Shown: positions 46,335 to 59,510, numbered from the stretch's first letter. The stretch is DNA of 64,000 bases from Siphonodentalium dalli (GCA_032622095.1 CP136063.1:118566723-118630722), one strand, 5' to 3'. The notes: generated from the letters alone by a model not told the origin. Numbers and translations are program-made.

Positions 46335-47912
46335 CACGTTGAGTGCCGGAAATCAATTAGTAATCTCGCCAGTTTGCCAAATCGTGGCAAGATAGATACC
46401 CGTAGTAGACCATAATTTGGCTTCAATGAAGCAAGAATTGGACGACGTCGCGACTTTAGATGACATAAACGGCGATTGATAGTACAACGAGATAACTCGT
46501 AGCCGGCAATGGCGGAAGGAATTTGGGTATTCCCACCACCAGTGCCAACTACGAGTTATCTCGTAGACACAATTGGACACGTTTGAGCAACAAATATGAA
46601 GTAGAATGTAACCCAAACAAGTTATTTTGGTGGTCAGCATATTTACGGAGGTGTGTCTGTCCTTGTGGTGGTTATAGCTCGTTATATAGTTATATTATGG
46701 CTGATGCACGCTGGAGCAAATTACTTATATGAGCATGCATGGCTACAGACGGTAAATCCGACGTGGAATCGGGTGAACTTGTTTCCTGTGAGGATAAGTT
46801 TATTTCGTCCATGACTACGAGCATGCATCTTTACGAGCATGCATCTTCTGTTGTTTCGGGCATTGTAAGTTATCTCCCATATAGCCTGATTTAGGCCTAT
46901 GCTAGGGTTCCAAAGTACAGCCCGAAATAATAGTGTAAGAAAAATTGTCAGCACAAAATTAAAGCAACGATGCAACAGTAGCCAAATAGATCCCTGTACA
47001 TTCATGAGTGTGCTACATGTAACGATTCCATATCATCCATCCGTCTGGAAATAAGTTACCCTTACCCCAAACCTCTATGCTACACAAAAACATTCATCCG
47101 TACATACATGTGGAACAGCTCGATGAACTGCATGACGTCTAGAGTACGGTTTTTGTTTTGCTTTCCATTGTCCAACACGTTCGGAAGAGGGTACAATCTA
47201 GCTTTGGGGAATAGTTCCGCTTTACTTGAATTATAAATAATAAAATACCTAGCCCCCAAATGGAGCCGCACAGTGTAGGCCTATTCCAAAAACAACTGCT
47301 GTGTTCCCTAATAATGAGATAATGGTAGCAACAACGTGCGTAACGTCATTGATTATCCGCTTATTTTGTATTGGATGCGTCCATTCGCACATGCGTGAGA
47401 GGGAACATATTTGGCAGGCCTGTGTGACGTGTGTGGGTGGTTGTGCTAAGTTTCAATGTGTTGAAACACAACGATGTAACCATTCCTCGAAACTGCCTTC
47501 GCATGTTTGTACATTGTGAATATCCACCCCCCCCATGACTGTGTTTGCAAGCGTGCATGCACATTATCAGTCTATTGAATACCAAAAACCCAGTCCAATT
47601 GGCCACACACGACTGCCTCTGGTGGTCACTCAGTGAGACAGTGTCAGCTGTATTCACTCACAACTGGATCATTTTGAGTAGAATATATGTGCTCATTGTG
47701 CTCACCTCTGTTGAACAATGCAAGGAGAGCCAAACTATTTATTTTATAAAATCACTGTTCTGATGTCCCGAGGCGGGTTTTCGTGGTCCATCGACCTATT
47801 CCACTGCTTCCGTTTGTCAGCTACATGACATGGAAACCACTACGAGATAACTCGTAGTGGCAACCTGCGAAGGTTGCGTACTACGAGATAACTCGTAGTG
47901 GCACTCAACGTG
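46335..47912. mobile_element. piggyBac-like element N
   Basis: 1578 bp, ends CACGTTGAGTGCC and GGCACTCAACGTG, with TTAA on both sides (46331-46334, 47913-47916). Near each end are two copies of the palindrome ACGAGATAACTCGT (about 46484, 46550, 47840, 47881). The longest frames are under 100 codons and resemble no transposase, so it is non-autonomous. The different ends make it a family distinct from V. Confidence 0.8.
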
Positions 47913-48521
47913 TTAAATGATAAAAAAATAAAAAATTTAAAGTAACAAAATTTGAAAAACTAACACCATTATAACTCTGCCAAGGGTACCCCGAGTCACC
48001 ACACCAAATTTGGTTTAAATCGGTCCATAACTTTGTGTTATATACTGGTAAATTTGTTTGGAGCGACTTTAAATCCAATTTAACAATTCCATCCCATGCC
48101 TTTGGACTACTTAGCTATTGATAAGGCTATATTATTTTCTGATGTCTCTTATGCCAATTGATGTGCAAATAATCTGATAAAGAAAGCTATGGTATCTAAT
48201 TTAAAATAAAGATTCAACAATAAACATCACATGGTATTAACAGTAGACCTGGACATCTGTGCTGTAGAGTGATATCTTCAGATGGTCTGAGGTCATTATA
48301 ATTGTTATTGGTTTAATAGAAATAGAGAAGTCAGTGTTCAACATAAACAATTCTTGTGAGTTGTTGACAGCTCTGCTATATAATTGATATTAATGGGTCA
48401 GCAGTGACCTGGCTTATCTGTATACTATATTGTGGGTAGAATTTGATACATTATTATTCTAAACTTAAATTGGACTCTCTTAACCCAAGTATTTTATGTC
48501 CAGGCCACCTTTCACATTTAA

Positions 48522-48600
48522 CCCAAGGCTGTGGTGGTTTAGCTGTACCAGTGCAATCTCTTATATAAATGCGAGTGACCCATAAATTCCAATAATTTGT
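48522..48600. mobile_element. V-type MITE fragment in X4
   Basis: TTAA followed by CCCAAGGCTGTGGTGG and then CCAGTGCAATCTCTTATATA, the first half of a V element, fused to X sequence. The same fusion occurs in X5 at 61618. Confidence 0.5.
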
Positions 48601-49027
48601 GTTATGTACATTTGTCTATAATAGGACATAACAGTATACTCTATAATTCAACACTAAAACTCTCATTTATGATTCCGATCATCGTAATTTACTATCGCCA
48701 TGGGATGGGTTAACATCTGCCGATCGTGATCGGCCTCTCGTTGGTATATGATTAATTATATAATTAAAATTGTTTATTAATGCCCCTTTAAATCATCTGA
48801 GGTCAATGGCACCTATCCCATGACACTTGGGTCAATTTACCACTGCAGATCAATTTTCAATGACCAGATTCCAACCATTTTGGGTATATAATTAATGATT
48901 TAGTTAAATTAATTATTAGTTTTAAGACATCTCAAGTCAATGGCACTTATCCTATGACACTCCCATAGTCAACTGACCCCTGTGTACAAATTTTATCTCC
49001 GTCGGTCCAGCCTTTTGAGTTTTATTA

Positions 49028-49726
49028 CCTTACTCGTATTTAAATTCGCGCAGTACTATTTTTCGTGCACCCATCGGTGCGCGAATTTAAAACTGAGCGA
49101 AAAATAGTACCACTTATACGTTTATATCAAAACAATATGGAAACTAATAGGGTTATTTTAGATAGCTATTAGACAAATATATTTACATGCGGGCAACCAA
49201 TCTCAACGTCATTATCATATGTGCATGTAAAGTAATACATTATGTTTAGATCTTTGATGTTGAATTAATGCTTCTAAGAAATACACACATTCCTGACTGA
49301 ATGTGAGCGAAAGCACGTCTCTTTATTCACAACCATGGGTGACCTGGGTTGACGCCCTTATCAAACAGTGTGAGTTAGTTATGCATTTAATATACACAAA
49401 ATCATGAGTTTATTTAATTTCTGAAGTCAGTGGCTCATACATGCGGTTGTGGTTTTACTTCTTTGGGTTCAATTTCATAAATATTTATTATACATGTATA
49501 TCAGAATGATTGTTTGGACCATAAGCATCGGTCTTTACAACAAAATTATGACAAGGTTGTATTTTATTCACTGTTAAAGTTATTTGAGTTATCTTTTATA
49601 TACACATGTATATATAAAAACCGAAACTGTCTTAAGATACAAGATATTTTGGGTGCGCGAATTCAAAGTACGCGAATTTAAAACTGAGCGAAAAAGAGCA
49701 CTCCGCAAATTTAAATACGAGTAAGG
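49028..49726. mobile_element. TA-flanked TIR element Q1
   Basis: 699 bp, ends CCTTACTCGTATTTAAATTC and GAATTT-type complement closing with ACGAGTAAGG; TA on both sides. Subterminal CGAAAAATAGTAC and GCGAATTTAAAACTGAGCGA motifs occur in both orientations. Related to Q2. No coding capacity. The following 49.7-50.4 kb shows nothing recognisable up to exon K. Confidence 0.75.
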
Positions 49727-50374
49727 TAGTATAGAAGTAGCCAGCTATCATCATGAACACTGACGAGATAAAATCGATGTTGGCATATCAAATAATAATT
49801 AATAATCAGTTCAACTGCGGATATTAACTGCGTCTACTTATAGTGTGACTCTTTCCAGGCCTACTGTCTTTTAGGGAATGTTGGCATTTTATTGTATTAG
49901 ATAATTTATCATTTACTGTTAAATGATAAGCTACTTTGAACATTGTTTCCAAACTGAAGGTTTTATTTGACATTTCACACTACCTCATAACTCTTTAACA
50001 ATAAATGGAATATGTAACCTCATGGTCTGGCCCTTTAATGACTAAATACTTGCTGATGAATAGTTCACATAGGGCACATTCAGATAATACATTCAACAAA
50101 CGGCCTAAAGTCATTTATTTAACTTATTATCTGAATATTTTCTCTAAATGGACTGAGTTGGAATCCTATGACTTCTGCACAAGTATCATGAAAGACACTC
50201 CTACAAAGGGATAATGGACCATTTCAATGTATACTTATATAACCAAATGTGAGAAACAATTCAGTAGTGAAAGGGCTAAAAGACCTGTTTGATCAAAAGA
50301 GGGGTAGCCAAATATAGTTCATAAGTCAGTTTCCATTTCAGTAATATTGCATATTTTCCTTGTTTTCTTTCCAG

Positions 50375-50424
50375 ATCTTATTACATCCAAGAGTTTAATT
50401 GATGTTAACTGGTGGTCGAATGAT
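50375..50424 (+). CDS. NBAS: NBAS exon K
   Basis: A 50 bp exon (TTCCAG acceptor, GAT|GTAAGT donor) encoding DLITSKSLIDVNWWSND. The L-I-D-V-N-W-W motif is among the most conserved in NBAS. It enters in phase 1 and leaves in phase 0. The intron to exon L is 503 bp and appears free of repeats. Confidence 0.95.
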
Positions 50425-50927
50425 GTAAGTGCTGATATGAGCCTACTTTCAGTTCTTTCTAACTCAACTACCTATCATTTTCATTTTTTAAATCTGTTAT
50501 CTCCTTATGTGAACATATTTACATTCATACACACAATCACGATGTGGAACGCTGGCTGGTCTTGTTTCACACAAAATGTCAGACCAACTTATCCATATAT
50601 AATTACATGGAACGCAAATAAATCAACATCCATTTCTTAAATAATTTTCACATTCATACTTGCCAGAATTTATGTTAAATTTTAAGTGACAGGTATATTG
50701 AATAAATATTTTTTTTTTTCAAAAGTAGTTTCCCCCTTCAAACTGTTTGTGCATATTGATAAAAAATAAACAATTCATGTTTTGCATGAAGTTTTAATGA
50801 ATAATCTTCACTTCCTGATGTATTCGAAATTGTGCCAAGTAGAAATATATATCAAACGCTTTGTATTTGATTCGGTCCAATGTATGAAGATTATCTGTTA
50901 AGTTGTAGTGTTCCCAATCTTTGACAG

Positions 50928-51071
50928 GAAATAATACTTGCCAGATGCACTGGAGCTGTAACTATATCATCCAAACTCTCTCTGAAGAACTTACTCGGAA
51001 ACTCACCAGAATGGTTTGAACCTGCTCCAAGATTGACTGATATGTTTCGTGGGGGATTCCTTGGGCTAGAG
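50928..51071 (+). CDS. NBAS: NBAS exon L
   Basis: A 144 bp exon (48 codons, phase 0 to 0), acceptor GACAG, donor GAG|GTAATC. It encodes EIILARCTGAVTISS, KNLLGNSPEWFEPAPRL and GGFLGLE. The L-A-R-C-[ST]-G-A-[VL]-T-[VI]-S-S and N-L-L-G-x-S-x-E-W-F-E-P blocks and the terminal G-G-F-L-x-L-E identify NBAS and close the visible propeller. The next intron is 10.8 kb and holds the 51-56 kb tandem repeats, U2 and X5. Confidence 0.96.
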
Positions 51072-51110
51072 GTAATCAGTCAATCCTCAATTGTTACTGC
51101 TTTATATTAG

Positions 51111-51619
51111 ACTAGCAGGTTAGCCCGCCACCGGCGGCGTTTGTCCGAAACATGACCACCGGCGGCGTTTGTCCGAAACATGACATTTTATGACATGTTT
51201 ATTTTTTAATATTAATTTAATGTTTTTTAAATGTAATATATTTTTTGTTCTGAATTTTTTCCGAAACATGACATTTTATGACATGTTTATTTTTTAATAT
51301 TAATTTAACGTTTTCAGCTCAATCGGCATTCCCTGGAATTTCCCAGTCAATATTTAGCAAGTTTGAGCTCAATCGGTTCGAGTCTATAAAGGACATACTC
51401 ATATATATGACACTTCCCGTAGGTAGCAAGTTTGAGCTCAATCGGCATTCCCTGGAATTTCCCAGTCACCAACGCGGCGTAATTTTGGTACATATATAGA
51501 GACCCGGTTGTCATGTGTAGTAAAGATGTCTTATAAGCCGACATTGCCGTGGGGATGCCCGTTCCTACACGCGTTTTTGATTCTATGAAGTACCCACATA
51601 TATACACACATACATATAT

Positions 51620-51656
<37 letters not shown>

Positions 51657-52385
51657 CTAGAAGGTGACCCGACTTCGTCCGGGCTTTGACCGGGCTTTGG
51701 TCAAATGGGGTCACGATTTGACCCGTCCAAAACACTGCCCGAACAAAAGTACCCGTCTAAATCCATCCGGTTTCACCCGATTTGACCTTGAATTGATCAT
51801 TTTGAAGGTCAAGGTCAGGTCGGGGTCACGATTTGACCCGTCCAAAACACCCAGTGGACAAAAGTAACCCTATGTATAAAATTTCGTCGAAATACCATCA
51901 AAATTGGCGATTTGACCTTGAATTGACCCTATTTCAAGGTCAAGTTCACATCGCACAGGCAAATGAATATGCTTATGAGACTCCCCATACAAAAGTACCC
52001 CCACATACCAAGTTTCATCGAAATCCCGTGATATTCGGGCGTTTGACCTTGAAATGACCTGATTTCAAGGCCAAGGTCACGTTGCACGGGCAAATTAATA
52101 TGCTTATGAGACTCCCCATACGAAAGTTTCCCCACATACCAAGTTTCATCAAAATCCCGCGATATTTGGGCGTTTGACCTTGAAATTACCCGATTTCAAG
52201 GTCAAGGTCACGTCGCACGGGTAAATTAATAGGCCCATGTCACTCCCCAGCCGAAAATACCCACACATACCAAGTTTCATCGAAATCGGCTAAACGGTTT
52301 TTGAGTCCATCGATTACAGACAGACACACAGACACACACACACACAGATCTTCCAAAATATATAATAGATATATATATACTAGGG
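51111..52385. repeat. Composite of GGCGTTTGTCCG and CTAG-headed repeats with TA microsatellite
   Basis: A duplicated CACCGGCGGCGTTTGTCCG block (51130-51183), an AGCAAGTTTGAGCTCAATCG block repeated three times, a TA run at 51618-51657, then CTAGAAGGTGACCCGACTTC with four CATACCAAGTTTCATCGAAA-type units. It ends in a CAGACACACAC and ATATATA tail. This headed-and-tailed format is common for invertebrate interspersed repeats; the class is not assigned. Confidence 0.55.
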
Positions 52386-53290
52386 GGTTGCCCGTCACAA
52401 AATGACGGGTATATAAATGTTCTTTGTTATTTTCTAGTGTCCGCGTTCATGGACACATGCTTCTCCTGTTTTGTTACTGGATGCGCATTGGAACACTTTA
52501 TTTCACTAAAACTGTATTTCTACACACCCAGTCCACATAATGCGCATGCACATATTGAACGAAACAAAATCAGTGTATTATTTAAATACTATGCACCAAT
52601 TCACTGAAACATACTCAATTCAGGAGCCTTCATTCGGGAGCTTGCTGCACATTTTGAACGGACCCCCCTTGGAACCTGTATTCAGCATGCCGCCTAATAA
52701 TCACCTGCACTGCGCGGCCCGTTTGTATGAACTCTTTATTTCAATAAAACTGTATTTTTACCCCCACCCCATCTCCCCAACACATGTATATGCATGCACA
52801 TATGGAACGCAACAATCAAAATATATTACTTTATCTATACTAACTGAAACAGGCTCAATTCGGGAGCCTTATTTAGCGGGGGAGGGGCCTACAGTCCATT
52901 TCTGCGCTTCGCTCACATTATATGATCTTAAACTGCGTGCGCTTCGCGCACATATATAGGGAACTTACAGCACATTTTAAACGGACCCCCTTTGGAACCT
53001 GTAGTGTATTCAGCATGCATCCTAATGATCACACGCCCTGCACTGCGCGGCCCATTTGTATGAACGCTTTATTTCAATAAAACTGTATTTTTACCCCCAC
53101 CCCAATCTCCCCAACCCACGTATATTCATCCACATATGGAACGCAACAATCAAGATATTTCACTTTATCTATACTAACTGAAACAGGCTCAATTCGGAAC
53201 CTTTAGTTAGTGGGGGAGGGCCTATAACCCCTTTGTGAGTTTCGCGCACATTATATGATCTTTAACTGCGTGCGCTTCGCGCATATTTTG
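52386..53290. repeat. ~320 bp tandem repeat, two full and partial units
   Basis: Units starting near 52648 and 52971 share GAACCTGTA, GCACTGCGCGGCCC, TTTCAATAAAACTGTATTTT, a CCCCCACCCCA stretch and CTGAAACAGGCTCAATTCGG. A partial unit precedes (from about 52490). From 53300 to 53870 nothing is recognised. Confidence 0.65.
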
Positions 53291-53869
53291 ATCTTTTAAA
53301 CATTTTTTTGTATCAAATGTGCACTCAACCGAAAGATTAAAAGAGCATTAATTAGCGTCTGCAGTAGTGTTTACACTGTATTATTAGTCCCGGCCCGGGA
53401 ATGTGATTTTTCTAACTGAGTTCCGGCGAATTTACTGGCCAGACTGTGTCCATTCGCCATCTTCCGAGTATATACCGGTACTCCTTTGATTCCACACTCA
53501 ATGCACCACTTTCGTATCAAAGACAGCATTCTTTACTTATCTTCAAACCCAACTGGCAAATTAAAATACCGTATTAGCACCCATTCCCAACGACGAACGT
53601 TCGAGTATTGACTCTGCATCCCACTACATGTACATCCAATACCCCACTATACATGCACTTCCGTGACAAAATCAACGTTCATTACCTAAATTCTCACTGA
53701 ACATGAACTGCCACATTAATTTAGCGCCTATTTCCAACAACGCTTTGGTAGAGCGCATGGAAGTTTCGCCTACAATAGCAAAGCAAGTGTTGGTTTGCGT
53801 TCGACGTCAATGACGTCATTTCGACAAACGTCATAAGAAATAGTGTCTACTTGAGTGCAAATGCTGCAT

Positions 53870-54500
53870 TTGGGGACCATGTTATATCTCAGGTTTGCTT
53901 TGACCAATCGGCGTGAAATTTGGTGAGTCACCTTTTATGACACACTATAGGTCGTGGTACAAATTTGGGCCACATTGGACGCATGGTTGAAAAGTTATAA
54001 ACGCGCCAAAAGCGTGACCGAGTTATACACACACACACACACACACATACACACACACACACACACAGACAACGGGTTTTATATATATAGATATATATAC
54101 GGAAGTCTCAAATTATATAGTAGATTGGCAGATTCCAGTAGCTTTATAACGGTATATCTGGGGAGAAATCTGATGCTGTATTCGTGATTATCTGGGATGA
54201 TTTCGGTATATACCAAAGGTATATACTGTAAAAACAAAGCGCGCCATCCGTGCTCGCAGGGTTGGTCAGAAACAAATGTTTTTTAAATTTAATTTATGTT
54301 CCGTATATCTCTCTGCAGATGCTAATAACGTTGAATGGCAAACAGACGCTCTTTATAGCGATGCGTGCCTTTGCAGTGATTTGGGAGTGGATAAAGGGTG
54401 CTCTGAGCTTCTCCAAAACGCGACCACGGCGGTGTCGGTGGGATTTTACACTTACATTCGAAATTTGAGCTACCGGCGGCGTTTGTCCGAAACCAGTCTG
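53870..54500. repeat. Interspersed repeat with AC microsatellite and a shared GGATAAAGGG block
   Basis: TTTGACCAATCGGCGTGAAA through GAGTTATACACACACACACA (AC run about 54028-54067) resembles the tail format at 52.3 kb. The block GTGATTTGGGAGTGGATAAA and following CGGTGTCGGTGGGATTTTAC recurs at about 56258-56345. Between 54500 and 55560 no feature is recognised. Confidence 0.5.
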
Positions 54501-55564
54501 GAGTAAACTACATACCCACATATAAAAAATAGTGGGTCTGACGACCTTTCGTTCAGTTTTCATTTCCCAAACCCGGGATTCCTTGTAATTACCGCCAATC
54601 AAAACTTAGCTCCAAGAAATGTGTGCCCCAATAAAAAACTAGTAACATGTCACGTGCTCTCGGTGTGGAAATTCCGAAGGTGTGGCTAAATGTTGTTAAA
54701 ATAGTATCCATGACGTCATGTTATACCGGAAGAGAAATTCACAAATCGACAAATAAAGTAGATTGTTGACGAACGGTCGAAAGTTTAAAATCAAGAATCA
54801 CCGGAATTTGGATTGCAGGCAACTGTAATTAGGGTACAACTGGCCAATCTTTGGAGCTAATAATACGGCTGTGTAAGGTCGGGAGGGTTTCGGTGTGGTT
54901 GGTGGTAGAATTGTGTTGCTCTACGCTCGTTTTGGCTGCGGTGGTACTACTGCCGGTACTGGGGAACTGATAGATGACATAGATCGTTTTGTTATGTCAT
55001 TTAACTTTTTTTTAGTTCTGTAGTTGTTTTGGCAAATAGTCCCGACATTCATGTATTTTTGATTTGTGGCCGTTGATTTGTGTTATTTTTTGACAACATG
55101 GGCGACAAATCGCCTGGCCAATCTAAAAAATAATTCGTTCCGAGTCCAAGAGATCCACAGACATTTTTTATAATTTCAAGAAGATCTGTGTCTTAGTTAT
55201 TGTACAAATTATTTTGGATCCCGGAAGCTAGCTGTTTCCCGTTATTGTCAGTAAAACAACCGCCGAACGAAAAGTCACAAACACTGCAACTATTAATTCC
55301 GATTCTTAGAATCGGCTTCACATGGTTGAAGCGGCCATGACGGTACTGGCACGTGACCATGTTTACGCCTGTCAATCAACTAATTTCAGATTTATATTTA
55401 GTGCGGTGTGACGTAATTTGGGGGAAGCCCACAACCGTTCAGAAATGAAAAGTTGATGGGAATGCAATAGACTCAGTATCAGTATGAATCTGAGTGTATG
55501 TTTACATAGACTGGTCCGAGACATGACATATTAATTTTTTAATTTAATTTTTTGTTTATATTTT

Positions 55565-56388
55565 TGAATTAATTTTTGGTTTTTCAATATTTTACCCGAT
55601 TTGACCTTGAATTGATCATTTTCAAGGTCAATGTCAGGTCGGGGTCACAATTTAACCCGTCCATGACACATCCGGTAGGTAGCAAGTTTGAGCTCAATCG
55701 GTTCCAGTCTATAAAGGTCACCCACATATATATCATTTGTGGGTACCCGTTTCAAGGTGAAGATCACCTAGGGCGGAAAAACTGACCCGATCCCCGTTCC
55801 TACGAAGCCATAAGTACGTAAGAATCACACAGCACGCTCATGTCTGTATAATGACGCACATGCCCAGACCCAGACGTAAGAATCACATTTACGCACATAC
55901 GCTCTTTATCAACTACACTGCGGATAGGAACGCTCTTTAACTATCAACGCGATTAACCCCGAAGAGCAAGTTTGAGCTCAATCGGTTGCAGTCTATAAAG
56001 GACACCCACATATATATCATTTGTTGGTACCCGTTTCAAGGTGAAGATCACCTAGGGCGGAAAAACTGACCCGATCCGCGTTCCTACGAAGCCATAAGTA
56101 CGTAAGAATCACACAGCACGCTCATGTCTGTATAATGACGCACATGCCCAGACCCAGACGTAAGAATCACATTTATGCACATACGCTCTTTATCAACGAC
56201 ACTGCGGATAGGAACGCTCTTTAACTATCAACGCGATTAACCCCCGCCGTGCCTTTGCGGTGATTTGGGAGTGGATAAAGGGTGCTCTGAGCTTCTCCAA
56301 AACTTGACCATGGCCGTGTCGGTGGGATTTTACACTTATATACGAGATTTGAGCTCAATCTGAACACGCGTTTTGGATTCCATGAAGT

Positions 56389-56419
<31 letters not shown>

Positions 56420-56440
56420 CGGAGTTCTCAAAATATATAG
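55565..56440. repeat. 284 bp tandem duplication inside an interspersed repeat
   Basis: Two copies (55681-55964 and 55965-56243) run from AGCAAGTTTGAGCTCAATCG to TCAACGCGATTAACCCC with very few differences (for example GGTTCCAG versus GGTTGCAG). The preceding TTGACCTTGAATTGATCATT block is shared with 51.8 kb, and the tail contains an AC run (56390-56408). Confidence 0.75.
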
Positions 56441-56537
56441 TATAGATGATGTACATGATTCGTACTTCTGTCAAAATATCAAATAAATGTTCAATTATGG
56501 CTTTTGTTATACTAATAATGAAATAAGCTAGTTTCCA

Positions 56538-59510
56538 TTTTTAGCTCAACTTACTTTTGTAAGTTTGAGCTATTGCCATGGTTTGGCGTCCGTCGTCCGT
56601 GTGTCCGTGTGTCGTGTGTCCGTGTGTCCGTCAACAATTTCCTTTGGCGCGGGCTACAGGTTGTACCTTTGGTCTGATCTTCATGAAATTTGTCATGAAT
56701 GTTGACATTGACATGTAGATGGGAACGAGTCATTTTGGGGTCATTCGGCCAAAAAACATGGCCGCTGGCAGCCATCTTGGATTTCAAGATTCAATCCATT
56801 GGCGCGGCCTACAGGTCGTACTGTTCATCTGATCATCATGAAATTTGTCATTGATGTTAATAATGACATGTAGATGGGAACGAGTGATTTTGGGGTCGTT
56901 CGGCCAAAAAACATGGCCGCCAGCAGCCATCTTGGATTTTACTCTTTGCATGACTAAATCCTTTGGCGCGGGCTACAGGTCGTACCTTTGGTCTAATCTT
57001 TATGAAATTTGTCATGAATGTTGACATTGACATGTAGATGGGAACGAATCATTGTGGGGTCATTCGGCCAAAAAACATGGCCGCTGGCAGCCATCTTAGA
57101 TTTCAAAATTCAATCCATTGGCGCGGGCTACAGGTCGTACTGTTCTTCTGATCATCATGATATTTGTCATGGATGTTAATATTGACATGTAGATGGGAAC
57201 GAGTCATTTTGGGGTTGTTCGGCCAATAAACATGGCCACCAGCAGCCATCTTGGATTTTACTCTTTGCATGACTAAATCCTTTGGCGCGGGCTACAGGTC
57301 GTAGCTTCGATCGGATCATCATGAAATTTGTCATGGATGTTAACAATGACATGTAGATGGGAACGAGTGATTTTGGGGTCGTTCGGCCGAAAAAAATGGC
57401 CGCCAGCAGCCATCTTGGATTTTACTCTTTGCATGACTAAATCCTTTGGCCCGGGCTACAGGTCGTACCTATGGTCTGATCTTTATGAAATTTGTCATGA
57501 ATGTTGACATTGACATGTAGATGGGAACGAGTCATTTTGGGGTCATTCGGCCAAAAAACATGGCCGCTGGCAGCCATCTTGGATTTCAAGATTCAATCCA
57601 TTGGCGCGTGCTACAGATCGTACTGTTCGCCTGATCATCATGAAATTTGTCATTGATGTTAATAATGACATGTAGATGGGAACGAGTGATTTTGGTGTCG
57701 TTCGGCCAAAAAACATGGCTGCCAGCAGCCATCTTGGATTTTACTCTTTGCATGACTAAATCCTTTGGTGCGGGCTACAGGTCGTAGCTTTGATCGGAAC
57801 ATCATGAAATTTGTCATGGATGTTAACAATGACATGTAGATGGGAACGAGTGATTTTGGGGTCGTTCGGCCAAAAAACATGGCCGCCAGCAGCCATCTTG
57901 GATTTTACTATTTGCATGACTAAATCCTTTGGCGCGGGCTACAGGTCGTACCTTTGGTCTGATCTTTATGAAATTTGTCATGAATGTTGACATTGACATG
58001 TAGATGGGAACGAGTCATTTTGGGGTCATTCGGCCAAAAAACATGGCCGCTGGCAGCCATCTTGGATTTCAAGATTCAATCCATTGGCGCGGGCTACAGG
58101 TCGTACTGTTCGTCTGATCATCATGAAATTTGTCATTGATGTTAATAATGACATGTAGATGGGAACGAGTGATTTTGGGGTCGTTCGGCCAAAAAACATG
58201 GCTGCCAGCAGCCATCTTGGATTTTACTCTTTGCATGACTAAATCCTTTGGCACGGGCTACAGGTCGTTGTGTTGGTCGGAAGTTTATGAAATTTGTCGT
58301 GGATGTTAACACTGACATGTAGATGGGAACGAGTGATTTTGGAGTCGTTCGGCCAAAAAACATGGCCGCCAGCAGCCATCTTGGATTTTACTCTTTGCAT
58401 GACTAAATCCTTTGGCGCGGGCTATAGGTTGCCTTTGGTCTAATCTTTATAAAATTTGTCATGAACGTTGACATTGACATGTAGATGGGAACGAGTCATT
58501 GTGGGGTCATTCGGCCAAAAAACATGGCCGCTGGCGGCCATCTTGGATTTCAAAATTCAATCCATTGGCGCGGGCTACAGGTCGTACTGTTCGTCTGATC
58601 ATCATGAAATTTGTCATGAATGATAACAATGACATGTAGATGGGATCGAGTCGTTTTGGGGTCATTCGGTCAAAAAACATGGCCGCCAGCAGCCATCTTG
58701 GATTTTACTCTTTGCATGACTAAATCCTTTGGTGCGGGCTACAGGTCGTAGCTTTGGTCAGATGGTCATGAAATTTGTCATGAATAATAACAATGACATG
58801 TAGATGGGAACGAGTCGTTTTGGGGTCATTCGGTCAAAAAACATGGCCACCAGCATTTTACTCTTTGCATGACTAAATCCTTTGGCGTGGGCTACAGGTC
58901 ATACCTTTGGTCTGATCTTTATTAAATTTGTCATGGATGTTAACACTGACATGTAGATGGGAACGAGTGATTTTGGAGTTGTTCGGCCAAAAAAGATGGC
59001 CGCCAGCAGCCATCTTGGATTTTACTCTTTGCATGACTAAATCCTTTGGCACGGGCTACAGGTTGTACCTTTGGTCTAATCTTTATGAAATTTGTCATGA
59101 ATGTTGACATTGACATGTAGATGGGAACGAATCATTGTGGGGTCATTCGGCCAAAAAACATGGCTGCCAGCGGCCATCTTGGATTTCAAAATTCAATCCA
59201 TTGGCGCGGTCTACAGGTCGTACTGTTCGTCTGATCATCATGAAATTTGTAGGTCGTAGCTTTGGTCAGATCTTCATAAAATTTGTCATGGATGTTAACA
59301 ATTATACGTAGATGGGAACGAGTTCTTTTGGGGTCAATTGGCCAAAAAAAATGGCCACCAGCAGCCATCTTGTATTTTACTCTTTGCATCACTGAATCCT
59401 TTGGCGCAGGTTAGACATTTCAATTAGCACCTTTCCTATTCCTCCATTTACTGTCAACCATTAAATTATTCCCTACCTAAGTTGAGCTACAGTGTCATTG
59501 ACACTTTCAT
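56538..59510. mobile_element. Tandem-array element U2
   Basis: Same hairpin start, GTCC/GTGTCC stretch and end hairpin as U1, but with about seventeen units of roughly 160 bp. Unit types again follow mostly an A-B-B order. The last unit carries the same internal fusion as in U1 (ATGAAATTTGTAGGTCGTAG), so the two share a parent. It lies in the intron between exons L and M. Confidence 0.8.

Larger units (their letters stand above)
45965..48742. mobile_element. Element X, copy 4, containing N and a V fragment
   Basis: It starts directly behind U1 with ATGTTTACCCATACCATAGT and a GTCTGTCTGTCT run, and ends with the GCCGATCGTGATCGGC hairpin and CTCTCGTT. It is interrupted by the TTAA-flanked element N. 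Its last 220 bp start with a V-type MITE end (from 48522) and match the end of X5. Confidence 0.75.
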
